NCBI RefSeq assembly: GCF_047496725.1
Contig: NC_132974.1
Span: 1,185,501-1,249,500, forward strand
Direction of reading: 5' to 3'
Source: Anoplolepis gracilipes
Taxonomy: Eukaryota; Arthropoda; Insecta; Hymenoptera; Formicidae
DNA length: 64,000 nt
Every line of letters starts with the position of its first letter. Within the stretch, counting starts at the first letter, position 1. Of this stretch, positions 1 through 14,323 are shown one piece after another. A model generated the notes under the pieces. The model made no database searches. It saw only the letters and a program-made list of their open reading frames with translations, and was not told where the DNA came from. Both the position numbers and the translations under genes were made by a program.

Positions 1-144
1 TGAAATTAATTTGATGTCGTGTGAATTACCAAATGTTGGCAAAAATAACGTCACATAGCATTGCAAATGTCGCATCTAATTTCGCTATGCGGCAAAATTT
101 ACGAGTTAACCGAGTTCTAATTAGCCGGTTGCGCAGCAAAACTC

Positions 145-148
<4 letters not shown>

Positions 149-193
<45 letters not shown>
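149..193. repeat. (AT)n microsatellite
   Basis: About 44 bp of alternating AT. Confidence 0.95.
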
Positions 194-195
<2 letters not shown>

Positions 196-863
196 TGAAT
201 AATTAATCTGCGTATCGCCCTGCCATAGCAGAAAATGTCACTCTACCGCCGCGAATGAGAAACGTAAATTTTCGTGCCGGTAATGAAAAGCCGGTTTTTA
301 CTTTACAAAACGGTAGAGATATTTGCGTGATTCCTTTTATTACAAGTTTTCACAATTATATTTGTGTCGGTTTTTATAGCATTTATTATCATTGTATAAC
401 GATTTAACTAGCGATGCGAAATTTCCGCATCGTTTTATCTCGACCAAAGATTACGCTTATTGCCAATTAAAGCATTCTCATTCGATGTAATTACGAATGC
501 AAATTCACATATATAAGCGTATTGCGAAATGACAATTAAGCTTTATCCTTTATTTATTTATGCGCTCTCCAATGAGAGACGCTCTCGAAGGCCGCCACTT
601 TGTGATTAAATGTGAAAATACGAAACGAAAATTGTCATACTCCAGTGTTGTCTAAGCTTTTTAAGAGAACAGAAGAAAAAGGAACCCTTTCCGCGAGACT
701 GTTTAGAAGAAAGAGAGAATGAGAACGAGCGAGAGGGTTGGAGAGAAAGATTCAGAGAGAGAGAGGGAGAGAGAGAGAGAGAAAGAGAGAGCGAAAAGCG
801 CGAAAGTGAGACCGGAAAATTGTAATTCGAGAGAATGTGAATGAGAAATTGCGTAAAAGAAAT

Positions 864-865
<2 letters not shown>

Positions 866-931
<66 letters not shown>
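866..931. repeat. (GA)n microsatellite
   Basis: About 32 GA units, preceded by a looser GA-rich stretch from about 715. Confidence 0.95.
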
Positions 932-938
<7 letters not shown>

Positions 939-1182
939 CGTTAAGGGACGAAAATACCTGCGGCTCTAACTCTAAAAATACTTATTACACTTGTTATGCT
1001 ATCGATAAGTTTATATTATATCTCTATCGTGACAGAATTTACGACGTATTGTACGTGATATTACATTTATACGGGCTGTTACACACTCTCTATCTCCAAA
1101 ACTTCCATTTCACCGCGCGGCCGCAGCGAACGTGGGTTTAGCGCGAAAAGTTAGCAGCGGAGGGTGAGAAAATGACAAAGAG

Positions 1183-1211
1183 AGGGGCGGGCAGGGGGGG
1201 GAGGGAGGGGC
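1183..1211 (+). repeat. G-rich run, possible G-quadruplex
   Basis: GGGGCGGGC is followed by nine G and then AGGGAGGGG on the plus strand, at least four G tracts in 29 nt. Confidence 0.6.
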
Positions 1212-1990
1212 GAAGGAGAGAAAGAAGAGAGACACATTCACGAGAAACGATAAAAGCGTGAACGACATCCAACATATCAACTAGCGCGGATATATATCCT
1301 TTTCTCTCTACCTGAAAGTATCGATTAGTCCTCGAGTCCTCTTCGCGTGTCCAGATCTTTAATACCCGACACAGAACGAGAGCTTTTATTGAGAAAAATT
1401 GTTATTGGGATGAGAGGACTACGGGCAATAGTGAGAGAAGAAACACTATGGATACTGATACGAAAAGGGACACTATGGCGGGGGATGGGGGGAAGAGAGC
1501 CCTCGGAGAGACACGGGAGCAGCCTGGTCCGGCAAAATTTATCGCGAGTTCACTCTGAACTCGAACGAGCCATGAATCCAGCCGGCTGACGGACGACAAA
1601 ATGCCTGTGCTTCTTCGAGGTCGTCCGGCAGGCCGAAGGTTGATTAATGACGACAAGCTAGACGAGAATGGGTTCGACCTGTCCTGCGAATGAGAAAGGG
1701 ATTAAACGGAAAACGGTGGTTTATATGTTGGATTGGCAGAGAGAAAGAAAATAGGTTTACCATCGTGCGATCGATGGATCGCTTGTTGTTCGCGAGACCT
1801 GCGTTGCGAGGGACAAATAGATGGGCGAAGAGGATAATGCGACTGTAAGCGCGACGGGAGAGAGATGTAACAATCGAATCGGGTTTTAATCTAACGCCGG
1901 CGCGACGGTTGAGAAAAAAGAGAAGATAGGACGAACGAGATAGGAAGCCCCGTAATTTAAAAAAATGACCCCAGGAGATACCATTTTTTT

Positions 1991-1992
<2 letters not shown>

Positions 1993-2050
<58 letters not shown>
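1993..2050. repeat. (CT)n microsatellite
   Basis: About 29 CT units. Confidence 0.95.
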
Positions 2051-2057
<7 letters not shown>

Positions 2058-2181
2058 CCTTGCTTTCTGTATCTATTATTGAAAATGCCTCGTGTAACTC
2101 GGCGAATTCCTCTACGCCCTTCTCATCCTGTTCCGTTCGCAATTTCTCTCTTGGGTGACAGAACGTCTCAAAGCAGAGCAT

Positions 2182-2236
2182 TGTGCGTGTGTGTGTGTAT
2201 GTGTGTGTGTGTGTGCGCGCGCGCGCGCGCGCGCGA
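2182..2236. repeat. (GT)n-(GC)n alternating tract
   Basis: Continuous alternation of purine and pyrimidine over about 50 bp, GT first and then GC; a Z-DNA-prone composition. Confidence 0.85.
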
Positions 2237-2562
2237 CCACGGAAATTAGAGCGAGAAATTCATCTCGCGGTTTTGTAATATCGAGTCTCAGCTGGGAAAT
2301 TATTAGAATATCGCTACGATATACGGGAGAGAACAAGGATTTCCGCAAATTTCCGCGCTGTAAACCGTGCTCGTGTCATCGCGTTGTTCTCGCTCGTCGC
2401 CTTCCGTGACCGCGCGTCCTTCATCCAAGACTGTGTAATTGTGTGAAAATAAAAAGAAAATCCACGTTGCGTTCGTACGAGCGGCACATCGCGCACTCTC
2501 CATTTCGTTTTTCGAACTGTTACTGAGCTTGTTTTTAATAAACTTGTTTTTTTGTTTGTTAG

Positions 2563-2606
2563 AACGGCAGCGGACCAGGTGGCGAATCCGGTGGACGAGC
2601 GAACGG
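2563..2606 (+). CDS. unc-13: unc-13 exon, Gly-rich linker before C1
   Basis: This 44-nt exon encodes NGSGPGGESGGRAN plus two bases of a Gly codon completed by the next exon. It is bordered by a T-rich acceptor ending TTAG and a strong donor, GTAAGT at 2607. Phase 0 at the start and the two-base remainder at the end fit the exon at 3877 exactly, giving the continuous peptide ...RANGHPRDNFYSTIDS. The glycine and serine content suggests a flexible linker between the variable N-terminal part and the conserved C1-C2B-MUN core. Its small size makes it easy to miss in gene prediction. Confidence 0.8.
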
Positions 2607-4145
2607 GTAAGTTACATTGCGATATTAACTTTTCTAATTATTCCCTTCATTTTTCTAATTAAGCTTTACGTTTTTTTTTTTTTTAAACAAGCTAATGTCA
2701 TATGAATTTTGTTAAAATGTGTGTACAAATTCTGTATTAACTTTAAGAGCACTTTTTCTAAAGCTGACGTAAACATACGTAATATAATATTTTAAATAGC
2801 GCACATTTTTTTAAATTAAATCTATTAATTAATTTTTAATTATTAAAAACAAATCTTTTTTTGTGCGCGATAAGAGGGAAGATATACCTAGTCGATTCTT
2901 TAAAGAAATAATATCTCAATCATTCTTCTTAAATGTTAAATAAACAAGATGAAATCGATAATTGATAAATTTTTTTATGAGTCGCACAAACAAAGACATA
3001 TATTTTGTAACCTGTCATTACTTGACATTTGAGCGAAATTTTATGGCAACTTTTAGTTCTTGGAAAGTCATAGATGTTTACCACATGTTACTGCATTTTT
3101 TCTGAATAAAAATTTTTACGACTTGGCAAAATTTACTGACTAAATCGAAAAGGATATTTGATACGTTATTCTCAATGAGTCTTTATACGATAAAGATCAA
3201 GTATTGTAAAATTTCTTCTCAAATCAGTCTATAATTTTATTTTGATTTTAAAAAATTTCATGTTTCTCGCACGCGAATGCAATTTATGAGGAATTTAAAA
3301 GCGATAAAAAAATTTCGATAAAAAAATTGCAAATATAATTTTATACTTATTATCGATTGGGACGAAGCAGAGATTTAGACTTGCGAAAACTTGGATTTTC
3401 CGTAAAAACTTTCTAAGAAGAACAAATTTCCATCGCGTTGACGACGGATTTTCAAACGCCCTGAATCGTGCGGGAAATTCTCCTCGAGCAGTATGACTTA
3501 ACTTAAACCTACAGAGTTTGAATCGAAAGTTCGGTCTATTTTAAATCTACAAGAATTAATCTCAGCCTCGACTTGCAAACGCTTTATTGGTATTCATTTT
3601 TTCCGATATTACACTATCCGAACATTCCAGTCTCCACTTGATTTCTAAAGTTATTCGAAATATTCGTACTATGTTTCACGGCGAAAGATTATATTCATAA
3701 TTTCCAACGAATATATCGAGTAAGACTTTGTAATAAATATTAAACAATATGATAGTAAATAATGATGAAAAATATAAGACCAGAAAATTTTAGCGCAAGC
3801 TGTCGGAGGAGAAAAAAATCGACGTGATCGTAGGTGCCAATTGCTGACGTAGCTTTCGAAATCCTTTTTGTTCCAGACATCCGAGAGACAATTTCTACAG
3901 CACCATCGACAGCATGCCGGACATACGACCGCGCCGGAAGTCGATACCATTGGTTTCCGAGCTGGTAGGTAGCCGGTTGCCCATTAACACCATTCCGTCA
4001 TTGTCTCCGCGTATATATACATATGTATAAGTACACCGTGTACACACATACATATATGTACATTGCCTGGACCGTCCGTACATATATATATATTCGTCGG
4101 AAATAATTATCAATCCGACGTTTTCATTGTTGTCATTATCGTTAT

Positions 4146-4177
<32 letters not shown>

Positions 4178-7100
4178 TTCTCGTCCCCGTGATTGTCAAA
4201 ATATTATTTAAAACGCTTCTTTACATCTTCTTTATTACATGTCCAGCAACTAGCTCTGACCTCACTCGATTTTCGCGGCGATTATGCGGCCAGTTGAATT
4301 TAATTAATTTACAACTAGCTCGAGGGCATCTCTCCGCGCGTGGTTGCGCGTGGATCTCTTTAAAAATTTTAACGCATCGCTCTGTACGCTTTGTGATTTT
4401 GTATTCCTCGTTTGCCGAGTAAAACAGAGCTAGAATTAATTACCGTGATATGTGCGTTTTTGACCACCGTGCCTACGCGAGATACGTGAGAACTCGCTGA
4501 ACGGCAGCAAATTATAATCAGTAATGTTACCTGATACGCAGTTGCCATGTGAAAATTTCTCTTTATTATTTCTATAATTTACTGAACATTATATATATAT
4601 ATATAAATTATTATTATAGATATTAATAAAATAATTTTTATCGCATTTATTCAAGAGAAAAAATTATACTTTACAGTTTGCTTCCGTTTTTTTTCATGGA
4701 TATACATTAGTAATTCGATGAAAAGTTATAATAAAATTGGGTTACCTCAAATCTTGATTAGTTTCTAATTCGATAGAAACGTAACAATTCAATTAACATC
4801 GTGTAATTTTCATTGCAAAAGAAAAACAATTGTAACTTTTTTATAATTTTCTCTTGCGAGACGACGACGACGACCTAAAATACTTTCGTCGCGAGACCTA
4901 AGTTTGTGTATCGTGTACGATCGCATCTGAGGAGATTTTCTACAAAGCCAAAGCAAATGTGTAACATTAAAGTTATGAGAAAAATATTCTTTTACCGTAT
5001 TTTATAAGATAAAATAAAAGATCTTCCGATGCGATCCACAACAAACGTGTACCTCGTCGTAACCTAATTGCGTGTTTTACGTTTCAGTGTTATCGTCGTT
5101 TTCTGCGACGAATCGAATTGCTAATTTTATTAAAAACCATCGCAAAGCGCCAACGATCGAATCTGATGATATATTTCCCTTTTGTGTAATTTCCTCTTTC
5201 CTTGAAATCCTTATAAAAAAAATATTTGACATTTTATAATCTATTGTGATATATTTATCAATATATTTTTCTCTTTTTTTTCTCTCTCTCTCTCTCTCTT
5301 TCTCGTTTCTCAATATCCATTAACAAAATAAATGAATAAAATATATATCCATCAAAATTCATTAAGCGCAAGAGTATCGTGATTTCATTATTTCAATATA
5401 TCGCAATTATTATATATAATCACGTCAATGATCGTTATTTTAGCAATCGGCGAAAACATTTTCGCCGCAAAAGTTGAATTCGCAATTTGCTGATGCAATC
5501 GGTTTTCGAACGGTGCTTTTATCCCCGATGGATCGATCGAAAATACTAGAATTGCGATTTGAAATTCGGATCAGTCGCCCATACAACCGCGATGATCTGT
5601 TCCGCTTGTCGTATAGACAATGTGCCGAAAAGAGGCAAATGGTCACGAATTCTTTTAAATAAATCGCCTGGCGCGTTTTCTTATTTCGACCAACGATTCA
5701 ATAAAAAGCGTTCGAAGAAACTGAGTTTGACGTACGCGAGAGGAGATGAAAAAGAAATATAAAACGTCAAGACAGACCGAGTTTATGAAATATGCGGATA
5801 TATGCTTGCATATTTTTTTTCTCGACTCAATTTATATTATATGTACGATGACGCGCGTGTTCTGAACGATAATAAAAATGTCTTGCCTACATGCGTCACA
5901 CACACACACACACGCGCGCGCGCGCGGATGCCATTGCAAGCTTAAAAGCTCGCGTGTGCAACTAGTGCGTGATGCTTTAAATGAAATTCTTAAGTAGTTT
6001 ATCGATCGTGCTTCGGGAAACATTCAGTGGGGATAAGTGTGTCGCGGAAAATGTGATTTAATTTAATGCTGAGGGGGTGAGATACATTATTGGCAGATTA
6101 AACGTAATCTCATCGGATCAAAAGTTGAATAATAGAAAATTAGATTTTACGATCGATCCATCTAATTTTAATTTTACTCTGAAAATCGTGGTTATGTATA
6201 AGGATGAGTTAAGGGAGCCTGATGATTTTCTAAATAAAATTAAAAAATTAATTATTTATTTCTTGTCAGATTACAATAGGATATAAAATGCCATTACATT
6301 AACAATGCCCTCCGCATTTATTCTATATTGTTCTAGTCTGTCACGAAAATTTGCATCGCTGTTTGTACCATATTATCTGATATAACTGTAACTTTTTTCC
6401 TGTATATTAATGAATTTAAGGCCGTTATATTGCAAACAGCGATACCAATCTGCATGGTGATAAGACTAGAACAATGTAGAATAAATATGGAGGATGTTTG
6501 ATAAATGTGAAAATTTTTTTTAATTTTAAAAAATGAATAAGAGATCAAGTAATATACTTAAATGACATTCTATATTCTGTTATTATCTGAAAAAAAAAAA
6601 ATACTGAAGTTTTATTTCATTTTGAAAATCATTAGGTTTCTTTGATTCACCCTGTACGAGAACCATCATTATATTTTTTTTTTTTTTTTTTACAAATTCT
6701 ATAAATTTTATGTTAGAAGATTTACCACCATTCCCATTCTTTCCTACAAAAAGTAGCATTGTGATCCCGAATAAATTCTTTAATCTTTTTAGATCCCGAA
6801 ATCCGATGTCTGTCTCCTGTATGTTTGTCTCCCCGTTTAATGTTAACAGTTTATATATAATTGTTGTGTATCTCTCACGTATAATCTCAAATCCGACAAT
6901 CTCGCGACGTAAAATATATTTTTATGTGCTATCGTGTCGGGAATAAAAAAAAAATTGTCCAGGCGGTACGCGGAAAGCGCGAGAAGATTACTGGGAATAT
7001 AATCGCGGAGCGTTTTGTGTCATTCGTCGGAAAAATTGCGGTGAACTATCGGCGTCCAGTACCAGCATCAATGTTGCACCAACAAAATTGATCGACCACG

Positions 7101-9057
7101 CGTAAAACGCGATTATCGTCCAGTAATTTTAACCGTTTAAATTTACATTTTGTGGAGAGAGACATAAACTCCTAAAATGCAAATTGTCCCTGTGCGCGTG
7201 AGATTTTAATGTAATATTGTTTTTTGTATTTTTTGTATCACGTAATTATGTCTCTCCCTTTCTCTCTCTTTCTTTGTGATAAATCAGTCGTAATTATGTC
7301 CGTCGAACATTGTTTTTGTGTCTCTCTTGTGCCGAACTTTGAAGTACCTATTTAATTAAAATACCTATATCTTAATTGAAGAAAAACAAAAAAAATTGCA
7401 AGTGATACACGTACTAACCGGCATATAATGCTATTTTCTTTGTTTGTTCTCTGTGGCGCCCGTTGTTGTATCCACCTGAACACCTGAAAAAAACCAAAAC
7501 CACTCACTGAAAAAAACCTCTCAAAAAATCTCAAAAACTCTACCTCCAGGTCTTGAAGGTACTAATTAAATGCCTCGTTAGCCAAGTCAATTTAGAAGCT
7601 TGTTCGAACGTGTTTTGCATGCATTTTTGATTAGTCTTTATTCTCACTACATGTTTTTTCTTAACTCACACTTTTTTTTTCTCATTTGTTCTATGATTCA
7701 TATTTTTGCTCTTTCTCTCTCTCTCTTTTTCTCTCTCTTTCTCTCTCGTCTCTAATTTTTTACTTTCTATTTCGGACGTGCATTCTTTTTTCTGCTGATG
7801 ATTCATTATGTGCATGCTGATTCATTATGTTATCTTGTTGCGAGTCGTTGAAAGTCACGTTCTTCTCGACCGTACGATCAACATTGTTGAAATATCTCGA
7901 TTATATCTCTAATTTGATACGATTCTGTTATTACATATGCATTCATTATTAAACAAAGGTCAAAGTAATTTTACTATTTCGCGAAACGCGCAATTTTGAT
8001 CTTCCGCGAATGAAATATCGATTGCGAGAAAAGCATGTCAAGTCTCCAGCGACTCGTTAAATTGAACGTGGTTGGTGTTTTGATTATAATCAGAAATGGG
8101 AGATGTTTGCACTTCAACGAGACGCATTGTCGACGTGCTTTTTCGATGGCTTATATGTAACTTTGTATTTTGCATGCGAATGTATAATTACATCTTTTTA
8201 TAAAAAAAAAAAAATATCAGTAAAAGTAAAGCAAAGACAAATTGAGATTAATTAGCAAACTATTTTCAATTTAAACAAGCTTTTATGATTAATTTCTCTC
8301 TCTTTTTCTCTGTCTCTTTCGCGTTTAATCTGCGGCCATCCAGTAGTTTCTAATCTCTTTTTGATAAAAGCAATTAGTCTCGTGAAATAATTTTGTTCCA
8401 TTTTATTATAATCTCTTTCATTTGCGAAATTAGTCACCATTTAATTATCAATATTAAATAAATGTCTTGATAGTAGTAGGTGCATGTGTTACAAACAGTT
8501 GTGAAAATACCATATAATTACATAAGTAAACGTTTTGATTAATAATGATAATTTAGAAGCAATTCGTTTTAACAGAAGTTTACTTCCATCCGGCAATACT
8601 TTTTCCTCGCTTCTTTTTTTTTCGCGATGAAAAAAAAACGCGAAAAACAAAGCGAGAGAGATAAGCGCAACAATGTCGTTTAAAAGAAATGATATCGCGC
8701 GCGTGTCTCTCGAAAAAAATTAAATTAAATTACCTACGACACACCCCGTGTAATCTTGCAGCATATTTCTTACTCGAATGGAAAAATGTATTAGGAAAAA
8801 AAAAAAAAAAAAAAAAAACAAAAAAAATGGCGCAGCAACATGTGCCATAGTTGCGGCCGATAAATGCGAGATTAACGTGCATGCAATTAATGCCTGATTA
8901 TCGAGGCGAAACAATGCGTGCACGGTTCGCGGGGTCCTGTGCACAATATCTTAATTGAAATCTATGCTAACCACAAATCCTATCGCTCACCACACCTATC
9001 AGACACCATAAGCTAATTAGATTAGATTCCCTCTCCGTAGAAATTCCTTTATAAGCT

Positions 9058-9101
<44 letters not shown>

Positions 9102-9844
9102 GACTTTATCTCACTCTTTCTCTGTTTTTCTTACTATTTCTCTCATCCTTATCTTTCACCTGTCAACTGATTCACATACCTTTAATGTTTCCGCTCCATT
9201 CACTTCCTAATTCTCGCCTCTAACTAACTTTTCTTGCTATCGCTCTCTTGATTCTAATTTTCAATCTTGTACAGTATTATATATATATATAGTACATGTA
9301 TATATGCATTTCCGAATCGAACATGCAAATCTACGTCTCATTGAGACTGTGCTCGACTTTATTAATTAAATAGGATTAATCCTTGATTAACCTCTCGTAC
9401 AATTTCCGTTTTGAGTCTCGAAATACCATGGCATATAATATAGAACTCCGAGTTGAATCTTATCACCGGTTTAGATACTTGCAATCTTGTTTGTCGACCG
9501 CCGCGTTAATTTCATTCAAGTCGACTTGGCGCGAAAGATAGTCGTATGGATAATATATATATATATATATATCAAACTTGTAAATATTTGTGTTTCACGA
9601 GAGCGAATATTTCCGTACGTGCTCTCTGATATTCGTCGTAAAGTATGCTCAAACGTGCGGTCAGTAAGCTGGCATTAAATTTGCAATACACTTCAAAAAC
9701 ACGCGCACTCTTGTCCAGTTATATAAATGTCAACCAGCTACGATAAGAGATTCTGGACTAAATATAGAATATCCGGAGAAAATTCCTTTAACGTTTGCAA
9801 TACAATCTCTTGGCACAGTTCTCTTTCTCTCTCACAAAGATTCG

Positions 9845-9917
<73 letters not shown>

Positions 9918-10382
9918 CAATATACATAAAACATGAATATACTTACTTTATGAAACTTGTAAATAGAAGTCAAACTTGATCGATATTTTATTTGGCATGT
10001 AATGTCACTGCTTCTTTTACGTTACAAGACTTGCGTTACGTATTACTTAGGGTATTTCTCTTCGGCTTTGGATTTGTTTTCATCTCGCAACTTTTCCACG
10101 ACGTTATTACGGCGGATGCAATTTAATCTCGATGTCAAGTTGCTTCTTTGAAAATGTACTGATACTTCTCGATTGATTAAAAAATTGTTATTACTCTTGA
10201 ATAATTTCTCATCACGTAATGTTTCTTTCGTATCGTGTCACTCGCTCTTCTTTTGATCTCGCAAACAGCCACGCTCTACTCTCGATGTTGAAAAATATCT
10301 GTAAATAACACTTTTCGAAAAATTCTGCATTTTTTTCTCTCAATTTCTTTTATCTATTCTACGCTTTCTTTCATTCTCTTTT

Positions 10383-10428
<46 letters not shown>

Positions 10429-13400
10429 TCTCTCTCTTTTTCTCTCAGTTTCTCAGTCCCAGGACTTGAAAACTGACTATGCGATAGAGAGAGACAGGAA
10501 GATGTTACTCTTTTATCAGATGCACATTAATCCTTATCTTTTCCCAGACCATGGCGGCGACGAAGAGGAACGCTGGTCTTACGTCCGCTGTGCCACGAGC
10601 GACACTGAACGACGAGGAGCTGGTAAGGACTTGCCCTTTAGTTACTATATCTTCATCATCGTCACTTTGCGTCACTGTTTAATAAATCAAGAAAAACATG
10701 TGTTTTATAAGAAGAAAGCCACTATCGCGCTGCGCCGATGATATCTAAATATTTAATAATAATGTTATTTTAAAAAATTGAGGCAACCAAACACCATCTA
10801 GTGGTATGTTTCAAGATAGCTCTAGAACTTAATTACTTTTTATAATGCCCTCGGAAACCCTAGCAACGATGACGTAAAGGAAAAACTTCGAGAGGGAAAG
10901 TAAAAAAATGTACGTGTAGTTTCTAGTTACGAGAAGGAGATTTATGGCGAGAGGTAATATTGAAAGAAATATGGAGACAGGTATCACACACACATACACA
11001 CACAAACACACACACACACACACAGGCAGGTGTTAGGTCGCACATCATTTAATTTTAAGTTTCAATAGCGGCGGGAGGGACCGGCGCCGAAGGAGCTTAA
11101 CTTAACCATTGGACTCTTTCTTTCTTTTCATACGAAACATGCTGCATTTTATCCTCATTTCCACGCTATTTTCTTTCACGTAAGTGTGATTTAGTGATGT
11201 TACTGCTGCTCTTTCTTTCCTTATTTACCTCCTTCTTACACCAAAGTTATTTTCGAGCAACACGTAGCGACCTAGTGTAAAGTACATTAGCGGTTAGGAC
11301 TATGATACATGCATACGCGTATTACGTATGTACAGGAAAGTACACGCATACGTATATGCATTAGGTGAGAAACTAGCAGTTGAGACGCACCACGCGTGTG
11401 GGTATACCTGTAAGACATCTAGAACATGTAGGAGTCTACAAAATATCACGGCGCAGGATACCGTATCAGAGAGAAATAGCTAGGCTAGTGTTAAAAGGTT
11501 CTGGTTTCTATGACGTAACGGATGTTCCTCGTATATATCGAATATCCGGGGTCCTTTTGCAGGTCACTTTGATGCAGGATATTCGGTGTCCAAGCTGATA
11601 CCAAATGCGCAATTTATTTAAGTACTCTGAGAAAATGGGCGTAGATCAACACGATTTGAAATTTATTTATATTATTGGATAAATCATTCTTGTTAATGTT
11701 CAACGTGTAGAACTTGACGGTTATCCTTTTTTTTGGACATGGAATGTGGGAAAAGTAAAAAAAAAAAAAAATGCGATTTATTTAATATATTTAGTAGTTT
11801 ATATTAAAATAAATTTTAAGTTTTCTGTATTTAAAATTTTATTAAAAATATTAATATATATTTAAAGAGAACAATTCGCCTAAAACGTATCTCTCTATGC
11901 ATATCGTTTAGTTTCTCTAAGACAGAAAAACAATTTTTTTTTATTAATTATATTATATATATTCCCTTCGACCTGACGGAGATTTATTTCAATTTTTTGA
12001 AAATTGACGGGAAAAAATGTTTAAATTTTTTCACAATTTATTTACAATTTTTTACAAAGATTTTTATTATATTTTTTAAATTAAACATGTGTTGTCAATA
12101 AAATTATTCCAAACAACACGTTTTGAAAAACATAATTTCGAGAAAAACACGTTTAAAATTTGACAGCTTGTTTTTTCATTTATATCATGAATTTTTTGTT
12201 TCACCTTTTCCACATTAATTTTAAAACTTTATACTATTTTTAGGGGCAAGAAAAAATTTCGATCTTTTTCAAAGTAGGATAATCTTTTAAGCAAGATTTA
12301 TTAATACTGCGTCCATAAAAATTTGGATCAAGAGTACTTATTTATGACGTTTCCGAGGCTCTGAAAAATAACACGTTGAAGGATAATTTTTAAAGGCTAA
12401 CCATATGCTTAAGTCGACTTTTACATCGAGATAGTATATGGATTTTGAAAGATTCATGCATCGAAGGAACATCCCACACGTTTCTCACACGTTAGTAGAG
12501 TAGTGCTTCTTAGCGGATCGATGCTTTTACACCTTTGCTCTCTTTCTTTTTTTTACTAATATAATTTAACGACATCTAGAAAATCTGCTTGTTATACAAT
12601 TTCCCAGTGCACGAGACTTTATGAAAGAGAAAATAATTTTCGCAAAAAGAAAAGAGACGATGCGTGAAATTCTAGATATCCGACATGAAACATCGATGAT
12701 AATCCCTTTAGGATCGACAAGTTTGCCTTCGTAAGCTTGCGAAGAGCTTCTAGATAATCTTCTTATCCCAAGCATGGAAAAAAAAGAAGAAATCTGGAAG
12801 AGAAAGAAGAAACTATTCTTAAAAGAAATGCTCTTGAAAATCGAAAGCCGCACGATGAGAGTCATTCTTCTTGATTTCGAGTGGCACGAGCGAGTAGGAA
12901 CCTCAAAAACAGCCTCTTAGCGTATCCAATTCGCTTCCATTGAACTCTTGTGCGGGTTCCTTTGTGAAACTTATGTACTGCATACAGTTTGCGTGCACAT
13001 GATTATATAACTAGGATCCAAAGGCACGAAGATCCCTGATTAATAATTGAATTCACGAGGGAGTTTTTACGCGAGAAACCGCTTGGACAAGAATGCTAAT
13101 CCTTCGCTATTCTATTGTACTTATACTTTGAAATGTAAATTTTAAGTAAATTAAAGCAAGTAGATACTTCATACACATTAATGCATTGAAGCTTGATAAA
13201 ATTAATGCAAAATAAACAATAAATTGAAAAAGCAATTTTCTTAAAAGGTCAGAATAAAGCGGTCTCATTTTTCAACTAGAAATAACATCGCCGAGATATA
13301 ATTCCTGATATAATTCCCAATATATCATACGGTTGTTTGATTAATTTTTCATACACAAGGTAATAGAATGTTATAGTATGTCAGCAGAGCCGCAATATGC

Positions 13401-14279
13401 TCGTTTTCATCATATATATATTGCTTTGTGAATATCGGAAGTTCAATATTCAATTCTTGTTTAGATTACAATATATATCGCCAAAGTAATAATATCGAAA
13501 AATCTAATAAATGACATAAAAATGCATTTTACATTAATATTGAGAAGCAAAAGATTTTTTTTAAGTATGTCAGAGGTGACATTTATTCTTCCGAAGGATT
13601 AATAATTCACGATAATGTCCGGCGAATCGTTTTACTCTCTCTCGAAGGTTGTAATATTGTACGTTAACTTTTACGAGCAGGAGACTAAATGTAGAAAAAC
13701 AAATGTTTGCGTAAACCACTTACCCTTTCCCATCTATGTCCTTTCCTACCCCTTTATTTCTGCTTACTTTCGACTTATCGGCGATGCAATCGCGATGATG
13801 CACCCGCAGAAGATGCACGTGTACAAGAAAACCCTGCAGGCGATGATCTATCCGATATCGTCGACCACCCCTCACAATTTCGTCACCTGGACCGCTACGT
13901 CGCCGACCTATTGCTACGAGTGCGAGGGTCTTCTCTGGGGGATCGCCCGACAGGGAGTGCGATGTATGGAGTGCGGTGTCAAGTGTCACGAAAAGTGCAA
14001 GGACCTCCTGAACGCCGACTGCTTGCAGAGTAAGTAACATTCTTTATTTTTCTAATTTAGCGCAATTTAAAATTGGTACCAAATTATTATTATTATAAAA
14101 ATATATTAAATTATAATAATTATATTCATTTCGCAATTAATTGCTCAATTGAGCCTTAAAATTGTAACAAGATGACGAAATTTCGAAAGAGTATCAAATA
14201 AATGAATAGAGTTAATTAACTAAAATCTTGCCAACAAAGTTAATAATTGTCATAATCACGTGTATAAATACATTAAAGC

Positions 14280-14323
<44 letters not shown>

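Larger units (their letters stand above)
1..2562. other. Upstream intron of unc-13 (probable), microsatellite-rich
   Basis: No coding exon is recognisable here. The stretch holds an (AT)n tract, long (GA)n and (CT)n tracts, a GT/GC purine-pyrimidine tract near 2182-2236 and a G-rich run near 1183-1210. It ends in a T-rich tract and the acceptor AG at 2561-2562. Because the exon at 2563 opens in phase 0 with no start codon, this is most simply an intron whose 5' partner exon is outside the window. An alternative promoter within it cannot be excluded. Confidence 0.6.
3965..10547. other. Large unc-13 intron with microsatellites and a foldback element
   Basis: A 6.6-kb intron. It contains a GTC-type trinucleotide tract (about 4130-4185), several CT, TA and CTAT microsatellites, an inverted-repeat element at about 6302-6501 and a long CT tract just before the acceptor of the next exon. 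No coding exon was recognised. Confidence 0.8.

Noticed and set aside
9727..9936. Open frames of repeated Tyr-Ile
   Set aside because: Produced by the (AT)n microsatellite; the same explanation applies to similar frames near 149, 26229, 27681 and 43961.
10463..10547. Alternative acceptor (CCCAG) extending exon 10548 upstream
   Set aside because: In the unc-13 frame it would meet a TGA within two codons.
13615..13809. Open frame continuing upstream of the C1 exon with an in-frame ATG
   Set aside because: It is the pyrimidine-rich 3' end of the intron that happens to be open. The acceptor CCCGCAG at 13803-13809 and the protein continuity LNDEEL-KMHVYKK show the true border.
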